Of a stretch of 58,071 bases of DNA, positions 36,053 to 45,229 are shown one piece after another. Below the pieces are notes generated by a model. It worked only from the letters and a program-made list of their open reading frames with translations, ran no database searches and was not told where the DNA came from. The stretch spans positions 1 through 58,071 of the forward strand of contig CAJQOL010000134.1 in the NCBI GenBank assembly GCA_905479925.1, given 5' to 3'. The DNA is from an uncultured Kangiellaceae bacterium (lineage in GTDB: Bacteria > Pseudomonadota > Gammaproteobacteria > Enterobacterales > Kangiellaceae). Position 1 is the first letter of the stretch. Each line of letters begins with the position of its first letter. The translations under genes were made by a program, and so were the position numbers.

Positions 36053-36835
36053 TTGGATTTATTTGTATTAGAACTTCTTGGCTTCTTCTGTTACGCGATA
36101 ATATGGGCGTTCGCTTGGTTTCGTCTATCAAAAGGCAATGAGTTGGGCTCCGCCATAATTACCACTCTGCTAATAACCATAGCACTTCATGGTTTTGTTA
36201 GTTACAAAGCCATAGTCGGCAATGATTCTCAAAACTTCGGCTTATTCAACATTTTTGCCATTACCACCTGGATTTCAATGATAATCATTTTATGGAATTT
36301 ATTACGCCATAAAGCTCACGGATTATTGTTAATATCGACACCGATTGCAGCTCTGAGTCTGGTTGAAGTAGCTTTTTTTAGTGGCTCTGCAGCCATTGAA
36401 GTTAATCAAGACGGATTAGATATCTGGCATATATTGTTAGCCATCGGCGCGATGAGCATTTTAATGTTAGCCGCCATGCAATCGTTATTAGTGTTATATA
36501 TCGACAAAGGTCTCAGAAACCATCCTGCAACCATTCATAGTTGGCTAGGACCACTTCAAAGTATGGAGCGCTATTTAATCCAGTTACTTTCCAGCGGTTT
36601 TATTATGCTAACGCTGGCGTTATCTTTGTCCTTTCTACTAAAACAAGAAGACAACCAGAGTTTACACAAAATCATTTTAACGATCCTTTCCTGGTGTGTA
36701 CTCGGTCTCTTGCTTGGCGGGCACTATATTAAAGGTTGGAGAGGGGTATTTGCGGCTAAATGGACGCTAGTGGGTGTATTTTTATTACTATTAGGCTACT
36801 TTGGTAGCAAGTTAGTGATAGAATTTATTCTATAG
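36053..36835 (+). CDS. CcsA/YpjD-type inner-membrane protein (cytochrome c assembly family)
   Basis: 260 residues with about eight hydrophobic segments. It belongs to the cytochrome c assembly (CcmC/CcsA/HemX) superfamily; the segment LDIWHILLAIGAMSILMLAAMQS carries the conserved His. In E. coli the homologous ypjD (corE) lies between ffh and yfjD, and has been linked to cobalt/magnesium resistance rather than haem delivery. Starts with TTG at 36053; no ATG fits better. Paired with the yfjD-like gene 37 bases downstream. Confidence 0.88.
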   Translation: MDLFVLELLGFFCYAIIWAFAWFRLSKGNELGSAIITTLLITIALHGFVSYKAIVGNDSQNFGLFNIFAITTWISMIIILWNLLRHKAHGLLLISTPIAALSLVEVAFFSGSAAIEVNQDGLDIWHILLAIGAMSILMLAAMQSLLVLYIDKGLRNHPATIHSWLGPLQSMERYLIQLLSSGFIMLTLALSLSFLLKQEDNQSLHKIILTILSWCVLGLLLGGHYIKGWRGVFAAKWTLVGVFLLLLGYFGSKLVIEFIL

Positions 36836-36872
36836 TTATCCAGCACAATAACATCTTCTCAGAGAAACCATT

Positions 36873-38162
36873 TTGGAATCTATTTCGACCGTCACCTTAT
36901 TTATAGTCCTGTTTCTGCTTATTGGACTGTCTGGTTTTTTCTCTAGTTCCGAAACCAGTCTAATGTCACTTAACCGTTATCGGTTAAAACATCTAGCCAA
37001 AAACAATCACAAAGGCGCTAAATATACCCAAGCGTTACTTGCACGACCCGATTTATTAATCGGCTTGATACTGATAGGCAATAACTTTGTAAATATTCTG
37101 GCCGCCAATATAGCGCTCGTCATCTGTATTAGGCTTTGGGGACCAGAACTCGGCTTGATGATTTCAACCGCGGCATTAACCATTATTATTCTTGTTTTCG
37201 CCGAAATCACTCCGAAAACATTGGCCGCTCGCCACCCTGAAAAAATAGCGTTTCCAGCATCATTTATATTAACGCCGCTGAATAAGCTTTTGTACCCGCT
37301 AGTTTGGTTTGTTATCAGCCTTACAAACGGTATTTTAAAGATGTTTGGCGTAAAGGCTGACTTACAAAACGACGAAACTTTAAATTCAGAAGAATTAAAG
37401 ATTATTGTAAATGAAGCCGGCGATCTTATCCCAAAAAGCCATCAAGATATGCTTTTGAGTATTCTGGATCTCGAAAAAGTCACCGTAGAAGATATTATGA
37501 TTCCTCGATCTGAAGTAACGGGTATTGATATCGAGCAGGATTTCGACCAAGTCATTGAACAAATACGCTCAGCGGTCCACACTCGCATGCCCGTTTACAA
37601 AGGCGATATCGACCAAGCGATCGGTTTCTTGCATGCTCGGCAAGTGATAAAACTACTAACACTCAATGAAGGGCTACTTACTCGAGAGTCATTGTTAGAC
37701 GTTATGACTAAGATCGAATATATACCGGAAACAACACCTTTAAATACTCAACTCCTTAACTTCCAAAGAAAGAAAAATCGAATAGGATTAGTGGTAGATG
37801 AATACGGAGATATTCAGGGTCTCGTTACCATGGAAGATATTTTGGAGGAAATAGTCGGTGAGTTCACTACCGACTTTGCGGCCGTTAGCAAAGATATTCA
37901 AAAAGAGAAAGACGGCAGCATAATCATCGATGGAAGCGCAACTATTCGAGAAATCAACCGAAGTCTAGGTTGGCATATACCGACAGATGGACCAAAAACA
38001 CTTAACGGTATTATCTTAGAGCACATGGAATCTATACCGCAAGCCGGTACAGGACTTAGGCTGGCAGGCTTTCCGATGGAAATATTGCAGATTAAATCTA
38101 ACATGATTAAGAGCGTTAGAATATGGCCGGAACTATTCCAAGAAGATACTCAAAACACGTAA
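36873..38162 (+). CDS. YfjD/CorB-type CNNM transporter-like protein
   Basis: 429 residues, close to E. coli YfjD (CorB). Domains in order: DUF21/CNNM membrane part (about 1-190, with SSSETSLMSLNRYRLKHLA and LIGNNFVNILAAN), a CBS pair (about 205-330; DIMIPRSEVTGID and VVDEYGDIQGLVTMEDILEEIVGEF) and a CorC/HlyC C-terminal domain (IDGSATIREINRSLGW). The family is linked to Mg/Co efflux. The TTG start at 36873 gives MESIST, matching the E. coli start. Probably co-transcribed with the ypjD-like gene. Confidence 0.93.
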   Translation: MESISTVTLFIVLFLLIGLSGFFSSSETSLMSLNRYRLKHLAKNNHKGAKYTQALLARPDLLIGLILIGNNFVNILAANIALVICIRLWGPELGLMISTAALTIIILVFAEITPKTLAARHPEKIAFPASFILTPLNKLLYPLVWFVISLTNGILKMFGVKADLQNDETLNSEELKIIVNEAGDLIPKSHQDMLLSILDLEKVTVEDIMIPRSEVTGIDIEQDFDQVIEQIRSAVHTRMPVYKGDIDQAIGFLHARQVIKLLTLNEGLLTRESLLDVMTKIEYIPETTPLNTQLLNFQRKKNRIGLVVDEYGDIQGLVTMEDILEEIVGEFTTDFAAVSKDIQKEKDGSIIIDGSATIREINRSLGWHIPTDGPKTLNGIILEHMESIPQAGTGLRLAGFPMEILQIKSNMIKSVRIWPELFQEDTQNT

Positions 38163-38370
38163 TTTAGTTAAGATTAATAGACGCTTACAAGTAACCGTTC
38201 ACGACCATTTTGTGACCTTTCACTCACTTTTCTTATTCTTTTTTGTTTTATGATTTGTATTTTGCTAGGAATTATCTCTTTTTGGTGATATCTTTACCCA
38301 ACCATTGCTCAATTATCGGCCAAATTGCTGTTGTTGATATTTTGCAACCTGAGTTCACGGAGGAAAAGTA

Positions 38371-38646
38371 GTGGCTAACCAAGAATTATCTTACCAAAAA
38401 AGAAGTAGTGACAATCAAATCGCTGAGTTTGAAAGAACTGGGCGTTTTTATTGCAGAAAAGGAAGTTGGTTTTTTAAAACTCGCGAAGCCATAAACTATG
38501 GCCCCTACAAAAACCGTGTTGAATGTCGCTATGCTTATAATGAGTTTATAGAAGTCGTATCAGATTCGGCACAGCTTTCTGAAGGCTCTTTCGATTACCA
38601 AGACGTTAGTACTAATTGGCAACCGCCAAAAATCAACTTTAACTAA
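38371..38646 (+). CDS. small DUF6316-like protein
   Basis: 91 residues. FERTGRFYCRKGSWFFKTREAINYGPYK resembles the DUF6316 signature ('R..RF....G.W.F.TRE....GP'), a short family of marine and pseudomonad gammaproteobacteria with no known role. The start is GTG at 38371, decided by a strong GGAGG seven bases before. No membrane helix. Monocistronic; a 208-base gap separates it from yfjD. Confidence 0.7.
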   Translation: MANQELSYQKRSSDNQIAEFERTGRFYCRKGSWFFKTREAINYGPYKNRVECRYAYNEFIEVVSDSAQLSEGSFDYQDVSTNWQPPKINFN

Positions 38647-38665
38647 AAGCACTTTTAGCCAAAAC

Positions 38666-38701
38666 CAGCGCAAATTTCCTTAAACACTGGATATTGCGCT
38701 G
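38666..38701. terminator. stem-loop between convergent genes
   Basis: CAGCGCAA / TTGCGCTG with a 20-base loop between the DUF6316-like gene and the DUF3570 gene. There is no T-run, so it is only a possible terminator. Confidence 0.35.
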
Positions 38702-38706
38702 ATTAA

Positions 38707-39861
38707 TTAGTACCAAAGAGAGAAGAAAAAACGCGTTACGGTAGCATTGTAGTTATAGAACGGCTCCGTTCCTACAACCTCCGTCCCTCTAATGTCCCTG
38801 AAATTTTCATAGTCAAACTCAATGAAATCCAAGGCCAAGCTGATACTAAATTTATCGATAGGCCCCCAGTTCAACTCTCTTTCATACGCAAACTCAATAC
38901 CGACGCTATCATTATTAAACTGACTCATTTCTTTATCTCTAGCCAAAAAGTTTTGAGCATCTTGTCGAGAAAATAAATCGCTAAAAAAATCCGCTTGCGT
39001 TTGTTCGTAATGCCTGAATTTGAGATCAAAAATCCAATGCTCCCCTACCGGGTGCGTATAGGCTATCTCCCAATTTTTGGCCTCAATACCCCAGGTATCA
39101 GAAAACACTCGAGTCTCAGCCTTTAACGCGGCACGGTATGGCAGGTAATACATTCCCCGAATAGCCAGAGCGTCGCTGGTACGAGTTTCAGGGTAAAGTT
39201 CAGGTTGAAAGCTATAACCAATAGGCGTTGAAGGATCTAAATATCTAACTGAACGATAAGGATTGTTCAAAAAACCTTCATCAGTGATAGTTTCCCAGCT
39301 CAAACCTATTAAGCTATTCTTAGTAATGATTTGCGAGAGGCCGAAACGATACTGTTTTCGGCTTGCGTCCTTTGCAAAATCGGGCTCATTTCTTTTTCCA
39401 ACAACATCCCAGCCCTGTGAATAACCTGCTGTAATCGTGGTCAGGTCACCAAAAAAATCCTGACTAAAATTAAAACTGGCTGTTCTTGCGTTGTAATCCG
39501 TTTCATCACTTTGTCCGTAGTTAACGCTGAGGATGGTTTTATCTCTTAAATACTCTACGCTCACTGATTTTTCGATTCGCTGTTCAGTATATGCACTAGC
39601 TGTTGTCACTACGTCAATTGACGCACTACTAACGTTATCAACATAATAATTCGCAGAAATCGAAACGGTATCTTTAATTGATTTACGTACCAGAATTGAT
39701 GGGCCATCTATAACTACGCCGCCACCGTCAAAACGGTGGTAAAGAGCGTCCGCACGGTCTTCTGGCAATACCGCCGCGCTTAGCGGAGTACTATTAACTA
39801 ATAGTATCGGTAACAGAATTACGGCCTTGGCGAACGCAAAGGCTTTTTTAGTTACAACCAC
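38707..39861 (-). CDS. DUF3570 outer-membrane beta-barrel protein
   Basis: 384 residues from a GTG at 39861, which has GGAGG five bases before it and overlaps the DUF4266 gene by 14 bases. A signal peptide (about 1-30, ending PLSAA) is followed by a long series of alternating beta strands and a C-terminal FFFSLWY, the aromatic ending of outer-membrane proteins. DUF3570 is usually found with DUF4266 and a thioredoxin, and often with an ApbE flavin transferase; no apbE is here. The family function is unknown; a role in envelope redox chemistry is inferred from context. Confidence 0.82.
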   Translation of the reverse strand: MVVTKKAFAFAKAVILLPILLVNSTPLSAAVLPEDRADALYHRFDGGGVVIDGPSILVRKSIKDTVSISANYYVDNVSSASIDVVTTASAYTEQRIEKSVSVEYLRDKTILSVNYGQSDETDYNARTASFNFSQDFFGDLTTITAGYSQGWDVVGKRNEPDFAKDASRKQYRFGLSQIITKNSLIGLSWETITDEGFLNNPYRSVRYLDPSTPIGYSFQPELYPETRTSDALAIRGMYYLPYRAALKAETRVFSDTWGIEAKNWEIAYTHPVGEHWIFDLKFRHYEQTQADFFSDLFSRQDAQNFLARDKEMSQFNNDSVGIEFAYERELNWGPIDKFSISLALDFIEFDYENFRDIRGTEVVGTEPFYNYNATVTRFFFSLWY

Positions 39862-40084
39862 AGCCGCCTCCAGCTCCGCCTTCAGCGCCACGAGCCATCT
39901 CACGAGCCTGTCTCACATGGTGCATATAGTTATCTGAAACAGGATCGCGGCCAAAAAAGGTAATAGGATCAGCCAAATTCTGGCGCTCATAAGGCTTTAC
40001 CCAAGGTTCAATGCCAGCACAGGCGGAGAGCCCTAAGGTCAATGAAAGCAATAAATATCGCGGCCATCGCGAACTTTTTGGCAT
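39848..40084 (-). CDS. DUF4266 small lipoprotein
   Basis: 78 residues. Lipobox LGLSACAG (modified Cys about 22). The mature protein VKPYERQNLADPITFFGRDPVSDNY... is the DUF4266 signature (WVKPYER..LADP.M), and it ends in a Gly-rich tail with two cysteines, GGAGGGCGCN. DUF4266 is always short and next to DUF3570. It starts one base after the TlpA-like stop and its end overlaps the DUF3570 start, so translation of the three is probably coupled. The Cys tail could bind metal or be a thioredoxin substrate (inference). Confidence 0.88.
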   Translation of the reverse strand: MPKSSRWPRYLLLSLTLGLSACAGIEPWVKPYERQNLADPITFFGRDPVSDNYMHHVRQAREMARGAEGGAGGGCGCN

Positions 40085-40085
40085 T

Positions 40086-40598
40086 TTACTCTCTCAATAG
40101 TTTCTTAATTTGTTTACGATAATCATCTTCATAACCAGACTTATAACCTTCATGTAGAAATCGAACGTTACCATCCTTATCGATGATTACCGTGCTAGGC
40201 ATGGCCTGAACTCCATAGGTTCCACTGACATCCCCTTTTGGGTCATAAAGAACAGGAAAGGTAACAGGCGTGTCTTTTAGGTAATTAATAGCTTTGCTAG
40301 ATTTTGCGTCTAAGTTCACGCCAAGAACTGAAAAACCTAAACTTGAGTACTGCTTATGGATATCGTCAAGAATTGGCATCTCTTGGCGACATGGACCACA
40401 CCACGACGCCCAAAAGTTAAGCAAAACGACTTGCCCTCTAAGGTCCGATAATCGAACATTCTTACCGTCTCGGCTTTTTAACGTAAAGTCCGGCGCTTGA
40501 GTGCGCTTAGCCTCAACGGACGTTGAAAAGCTCATTACGCTAGAAAAAGTAAATACAACAATTAAAGGGAAAAGAAGTGACTTGGTAAAAAATTTCAT
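40086..40598 (-). CDS. TlpA-like periplasmic thioredoxin
   Basis: 170 residues from the ATG at 40598 (AGGTG seven bases before); a GTG three codons upstream is possible. Signal peptide to about residue 31 (TSVEA). Thioredoxin fold with NFWASWCGPCRQEMP active site and AMPSTVIID cis-proline, TlpA/ResA/CcmG-like with the APDFTLKSRDGKNVRLSDLRG start. Such proteins reduce CxxCH cysteines for haem attachment or other periplasmic thiols. Located beside genes for CxxCH proteins and the Cys-tailed DUF4266 lipoprotein, which are plausible clients. Confidence 0.9.
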   Translation of the reverse strand: MKFFTKSLLFPLIVVFTFSSVMSFSTSVEAKRTQAPDFTLKSRDGKNVRLSDLRGQVVLLNFWASWCGPCRQEMPILDDIHKQYSSLGFSVLGVNLDAKSSKAINYLKDTPVTFPVLYDPKGDVSGTYGVQAMPSTVIIDKDGNVRFLHEGYKSGYEDDYRKQIKKLLRE

Positions 40599-40646
40599 AC
40601 TGGGCACCTGGCTGTTTTAAATTTATGGGTCAATTATAGACGATCA

Positions 40647-41330
40647 CTAGAAATAAATTGTGAAGCCAGTTGAAATTTCTAAATCATTTGCAGTTTTTGA
40701 GTTGCCGAGTAGTTCTATATCATAGAAATGATCTCTCAATGCTAAATGCGCAGCAAACCAGTCAGTAAATAATACGCGGTAGCCGCCACCGACCATAATC
40801 GTCGAACGCCGTTCTCCTGCAAAATCAGTACTTCCTAGCCCCGTCAACAAATACAGAGAACTGGTAAAGGCCAGCGACTCACCAATAAACCCTTCACCTG
40901 GCAGGATGTTAAAGCCCAAACTCACATTAAAATGTGAATACTCACGCTGTTCCGGCGTAAGCAAAACAACATTACCATTTAGACGTTCAAAACTTGAAAG
41001 TCCTGCCTCTGTTTGAGCGTAGGATGTTTCGACGAAGAAATCTTCGGTTACATGATAAGCAATCGAAGCGCCTTTTAGCTCGCTAGAACCAAAATCTTCA
41101 ATACTTATAATTCCGTAATAAAGTCCAATTTCCCAGTTCTCAGTGTCAATAGCCTCTCTGTCGACGTCTCGTCGTTCCACTTGTGGATCAAAAATACTGC
41201 TATTGGAGTCGAATTCATCATCTTCATCCGGCTCAGCTGCTGAGACGGGCAGGAGTAAACCGACCATCAATATAGACGCCAAGACAACTTGATAGCTCTT
41301 TAAAAAAATACGCTGAATCCTAATTTCCAT
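40647..41330 (-). CDS. outer-membrane beta-barrel protein (OmpA/OMP_myx-like)
   Basis: 227 residues. Signal peptide (about 1-31, ending PVSAA), an acidic linker DEDDEFDSN, then a single small beta-barrel of about eight strands from residue 60: WEIGLYYGIIS, FFVETSYAQTE, SHFNVSLGFN, MVGGGYRVL, LEISTGFTIYF, ending in Phe. It resembles the outer-membrane beta-barrel domain family first defined in myxobacteria. It overlaps the end of the preceding SH3/barrel gene by 31 bases, and the two barrels look related. Confidence 0.75.
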   Translation of the reverse strand: MEIRIQRIFLKSYQVVLASILMVGLLLPVSAAEPDEDDEFDSNSSIFDPQVERRDVDREAIDTENWEIGLYYGIISIEDFGSSELKGASIAYHVTEDFFVETSYAQTEAGLSSFERLNGNVVLLTPEQREYSHFNVSLGFNILPGEGFIGESLAFTSSLYLLTGLGSTDFAGERRSTIMVGGGYRVLFTDWFAAHLALRDHFYDIELLGNSKTANDLEISTGFTIYF

Positions 41331-42058
41331 TCTTCCACTTCGTCATTATCATTTCTACTGGTTAAAATAGTGTGACTGCTATATTCAGCACGAATAAAGA
41401 ATTGCCTCGAGATATAAGCTTTCACGCCAAACCCAACATTCACAATTTCATCGGTGCGGTCGGGAGTTTGTACTAAAGTAGTGAAAGGGCTAGTTTGAAT
41501 AATACCAGCCCCTAGTTTGAAATACGGTGATACTCGCCATTCAGGAAAAGGTTGATGAAGCAGACTAACATTAGCAAACCTGATATCAGCAACATTTCCT
41601 AGCGCTTGAGTTACCGACAATTCAGCACCCAGATTGTTAGTGAAATTCCATCCGCCGTGCAGAGTCAGACTAGTTGCACCACCAAAATCACCGGCTAATA
41701 CCCCCGTTTCCCATGCTCGGTTAGAAAAATCCTCCTGATCACTATTTCCGCTATCGAAATTAGCCCCGTCGGTAAGCAAAGTTCTGGCCATGGTATCTTC
41801 ATGCACCCAACCTTCTTTGCCTTTAAGTGTACGAACTTTAAACCACTGGGTCTTTTTCTTAAGCAAAACAATGGTTTCGCCCTTTTCTTCGATATGAAAA
41901 ACAGGATAGCCTCTACCCGGACCACTTCGCAACTCAATAAAAGAATCAACAATAACCACTTGTTGTTCCCTTTCATCTGCATTCAATTCGCTACCGAAGG
42001 CTAAAACAAAACTCAGCAAAGCTATTAGGTAAGCCGGTATTTTGATTACTCTTTCCAA
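41300..42058 (-). CDS. SH3-domain plus outer-membrane beta-barrel protein
   Basis: 252 residues. Signal peptide (about 1-27), a bacterial SH3 domain at residues 33-92 (FIELRSGPGRGYPVFH, WFKVRTLKGKEGWVHEDTM), then a beta-barrel of about eight strands (TLHGGWNFTNNLGAELSV to WKLGFSVFF) ending in Phe. SH3 domains of this type can bind peptidoglycan or periplasmic proteins. The start is TTG at 42058; AAGGA lies 12 bases before, rather far, and no better start is seen. Second gene of the leftward set. Confidence 0.75.
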   Translation of the reverse strand: MERVIKIPAYLIALLSFVLAFGSELNADEREQQVVIVDSFIELRSGPGRGYPVFHIEEKGETIVLLKKKTQWFKVRTLKGKEGWVHEDTMARTLLTDGANFDSGNSDQEDFSNRAWETGVLAGDFGGATSLTLHGGWNFTNNLGAELSVTQALGNVADIRFANVSLLHQPFPEWRVSPYFKLGAGIIQTSPFTTLVQTPDRTDEIVNVGFGVKAYISRQFFIRAEYSSHTILTSRNDNDEVEEWKLGFSVFF

Positions 42059-42121
42059 AATTATTATTATTCCTTAATGCGGATCATCGAAGATTGTCTC
42101 ACTAAACGCCCTACGTTCCTA

Positions 42122-44815
42122 CTAATTTTGCGGTACATCAAAGGGATTATTATAATATTGTCCGCCAATATCCAACCATTCAGACAATAACCTTAACTCA
42201 GCCTCAGTTAGACGACCTTCGTGAGTCCCGCCAGTCGCAAAGATATTAAAGAATCGACCACTATTATTGGCAGCATTAACACTTAGCGACGGAGCGACAC
42301 CAACCGTTTGAGTAACGGGTATCGGGTCGCCGTTAGCATCCAAAATTAAATTACCATCTTCATCAACTTCAAAAACAGGGTTGCCGTTTGCATCAAACAC
42401 CGGAACAAGCTCATCGATCAATGCACCATTAGCGAGCTCAACGGCATTATCGCCAAACATTAATTCTCTATATGAAATGATATGATCTGGCTCGTCCGGC
42501 GACACAGAATCACTCAACTCAAGTTGACCAGCGGGAACTTGTGCGGCCCCCATATCATCAACAACACTATGACAAGTAGAGCAGGTATTGTCGGTGATCA
42601 AATTCCCCATTGCATCAAATACTTGTCGAGAAACATCCCAAATAGGTTGAATTTCATCGACATAATTAATTGATATTCTGCAGCGCGCGTTCCAATTTGC
42701 CTGACACCCTGCTGAAGTAGGCGCGGGGGAGTTAAGATCGGAATAACTATAATCAATATCCGGATTGAGGTTACGAATATCTGGGTCCGTCCAATAATCA
42801 GTGTAATTGACGTTTACAGAGAGCGACTGATAACCATTAAGCCGGTTATAAACCTCCGCCATAGTTTCGCCTTCATTAGCAAATAGTGCTGCGTTAGTGT
42901 TTGGAAAAGGCGCTCCCGTGGTTGGTGCCCCTAAGTTAGGTGAAGGAGGTTCGGCATCATAACGACCGTGAGGAAGCTCACTATTGGCAGTATGACAACC
43001 ATGGCATTGTTTTACCTCACCGGCCTTAACGGTAATCCAATTTTGGTGTCTTTGCGTTATTCGCCGACCATTTGCATCAAGAACACTTATTCCAAATGCA
43101 ACGTTAGCTGGAACTTTAAACATTGCAGAGCCATCAGGCTCTACGACAGCATACCCTAGAATGTCTCTCATAAGTTGGGCGCGGCTGCGACCAAACGCGG
43201 TATTGTTCAAGTCGACTAGCTCTTCGTCGGGCAGAGAAACCGCCTTAACAATACGAATAAAGCGAGCCGGTCTTTCGTCCGCTGTAGATTGCACGGGATC
43301 TGCCATTGCAGATATACCTAAAGGGCTAAAATCGACTCCGTCAAAATCGTAAACACTCTCTATATGTACAACAGCGACATTTTCAGCGAGCAAATCAACA
43401 TCCGCGGTAAGTTCGATATCAGGTATTACCGTTGAGTTATCTCTAGGAGCCATAGCAACAACTTCATTGACAACAACCCCTTCGATACCCACGACAATAG
43501 GAAGCTGAGTACCATTACTGGGGTCGAAACTCCAAATGCCGTACAAAGGTGTTGCTTCTTCCGCTCCATCGACAGCAATAGCCTCTTCGGTACATGCCAC
43601 AATAATTGGATTACCAAGAGCGTCAGTATCGTTCAAACGACAGGGTGTCCAACTAATTAGAAAACGCCCCGAGCCATCAAATAATGGATAAACACTAGCA
43701 AATCGACCTCCGATTGACGGATCATCGTCGGTTCTAACTGCAAATGGGGTTGCGCTAACCTGTGCAGGACCCACGGTACCGGTTGAGGGGAATGTCGTTT
43801 GATTTAGTTCAGTAAAATTTTCCCAATCAATAAACGCTAATTCTCCGCCAAGTCGATCAGATTCGTTAGGTCTTAATTTTACGATTACTCTGCCATCGGG
43901 CCCTTGTCTGGCCCCCATAAAATCAACTGTTGCACCATCGGTTCCGGTATCGTGTGAATGGGAACCATAAAGAAATTCTAGGTCTGTGCCATCGGGATTT
44001 ATCTGATAAAGGCTAATTTGGTCGTTATTTCCTGCATTTTCCCACCGACTAAATATGATTTTGCCGTTAGTCAAAACGCTCGGCGAAAGATCGTGACTCT
44101 GGTTAAACGAAATCTGCGTCACCAACGAACCATCTGGCTCCATAACATGGAGGGCAAGAGTGGCAACGTTTTGATCTTCATCAAATGCATCAAATTGAGG
44201 TTTTCCCTCATCTAACAAAATCGCTTTCGCTAATCGTTGTCTAGTTGATGTAAATACAATTCGCCCGTCTGGCAAATAGTGAGGCGAGATATCCTGCCCT
44301 TCTTCCGCAATAATATCGGAAGTTATGATTCGTCGAACCTCACCGGTTGGTCGGTCGTATTCCCATATATTCCAAGTTGGTTGATCTTCTTCATCTGCGC
44401 CTTCAATTTCAGGTGCTCGCATTGAGAAAACCAATTTAGTGCCGTCAAAAGAGGTATCAACGTCTCTTACGTCATAAAGAAGACCTTCTTCAAATACTCC
44501 ATCAGTGATGTTTACTTCCGTTGCGCTAGGAGTCGCTCTATCACGAACATAAAGCGCTGCACCGGGGAAAAAATTGATAGGCTCCCGCAAGTTAACTTCT
44601 GCAGGTTGTTCTATATCATTATCGTCTAACTCGACCGGTACCGATCGTTTGACATAAGCAATTGGAAAATCAACAACGACTGGATCTTCATCTTGGCCGG
44701 TTGTTACGCCCTCGCCACCGCTAGTGCAGCCGACGACAAAACCACAACAAAGCAACCACGCTATGCAACGGTTTACATTCAATTTCCAAAGATTAACACT
44801 TAGTGAATTCTTCAT
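42122..44815 (-). CDS. di-haem HzsA-like lipoprotein with TolB-type propeller
   Basis: 897 residues from the ATG at 44815, which gives a signal peptide of normal length ending in the lipobox FVVGCTSG (Cys30); ATGs up to 44839 are alternatives. Residues 80-450 contain WD40/TolB-like beta-propeller units (PDGRIVFTSTR, LTNGKIIFSRW, GPDGRVIVKLRP). A middle domain follows like that of hydrazine synthase alpha: VEPDGSAMFKVPAN, VLDANGRRITQ, then CHGCH near residue 603. A second haem motif CSTCH is near 745. Such HzsA-like proteins are widespread outside anammox bacteria and their function is mostly unknown. First gene of the leftward set. Confidence 0.82.
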   Translation of the reverse strand: MKNSLSVNLWKLNVNRCIAWLLCCGFVVGCTSGGEGVTTGQDEDPVVVDFPIAYVKRSVPVELDDNDIEQPAEVNLREPINFFPGAALYVRDRATPSATEVNITDGVFEEGLLYDVRDVDTSFDGTKLVFSMRAPEIEGADEEDQPTWNIWEYDRPTGEVRRIITSDIIAEEGQDISPHYLPDGRIVFTSTRQRLAKAILLDEGKPQFDAFDEDQNVATLALHVMEPDGSLVTQISFNQSHDLSPSVLTNGKIIFSRWENAGNNDQISLYQINPDGTDLEFLYGSHSHDTGTDGATVDFMGARQGPDGRVIVKLRPNESDRLGGELAFIDWENFTELNQTTFPSTGTVGPAQVSATPFAVRTDDDPSIGGRFASVYPLFDGSGRFLISWTPCRLNDTDALGNPIIVACTEEAIAVDGAEEATPLYGIWSFDPSNGTQLPIVVGIEGVVVNEVVAMAPRDNSTVIPDIELTADVDLLAENVAVVHIESVYDFDGVDFSPLGISAMADPVQSTADERPARFIRIVKAVSLPDEELVDLNNTAFGRSRAQLMRDILGYAVVEPDGSAMFKVPANVAFGISVLDANGRRITQRHQNWITVKAGEVKQCHGCHTANSELPHGRYDAEPPSPNLGAPTTGAPFPNTNAALFANEGETMAEVYNRLNGYQSLSVNVNYTDYWTDPDIRNLNPDIDYSYSDLNSPAPTSAGCQANWNARCRISINYVDEIQPIWDVSRQVFDAMGNLITDNTCSTCHSVVDDMGAAQVPAGQLELSDSVSPDEPDHIISYRELMFGDNAVELANGALIDELVPVFDANGNPVFEVDEDGNLILDANGDPIPVTQTVGVAPSLSVNAANNSGRFFNIFATGGTHEGRLTEAELRLLSEWLDIGGQYYNNPFDVPQN

Positions 44816-45127
44816 ATAAAAACCCATCATTTTATGCATTCAAGTTATTAAAGCCGCTCATCAGGTTTTAGATTCAGTTTATCCGAACACTTCATGGCTT
44901 TATCAAGAATTGTAAGCTTCTGCCGATAGCTCTAGCAGTAGTATAGATGCTGAAAGATTGGATGTTTTTATTATTGAACAATAATTCACCGATTTCTGTG
45001 CGAATCATCACGAAAACTCCATTTCAATTACGCTACAGTGAATTGACCTAGGGGCGGTTCGTTTGCATTTCTTCAACAGACCGGTTTTTCTCAGTCACAT
45101 TTCGATGTTTAATTTGAGTCAGTAAAC

Positions 45128-45157
45128 CGGACAGTAAGACTAAAACTGGTCTATATT
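45128..45157 (+). promoter_or_regulatory. candidate promoter of the rightward cytochrome operon
   Basis: CGGACA (45128-45133), 18 bases, TATATT (45152-45157), about 70 bases before the ATG at 45230. The -35 overlaps one arm of an inverted repeat, CCGGTTT (45081-45087) and AAACCGG (45124-45130), which could be an operator. No gene is visible in the 414-base divergent gap 44816-45229. Confidence 0.3.
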
Positions 45158-45229
45158 AAATTTCTCCGTTACGAGAACACGAGCTAAATTGACGAACAGC
45201 TTAAATCGCTAAATTCAGGTATTTATCAT

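Noticed and set aside
38707-39903. ATG at 39903 as the DUF3570 start
   Set aside because: It lies 56 bases inside the DUF4266 gene and would give a charged pre-sequence; the GTG at 39861 has a proper ribosome site and signal peptide.
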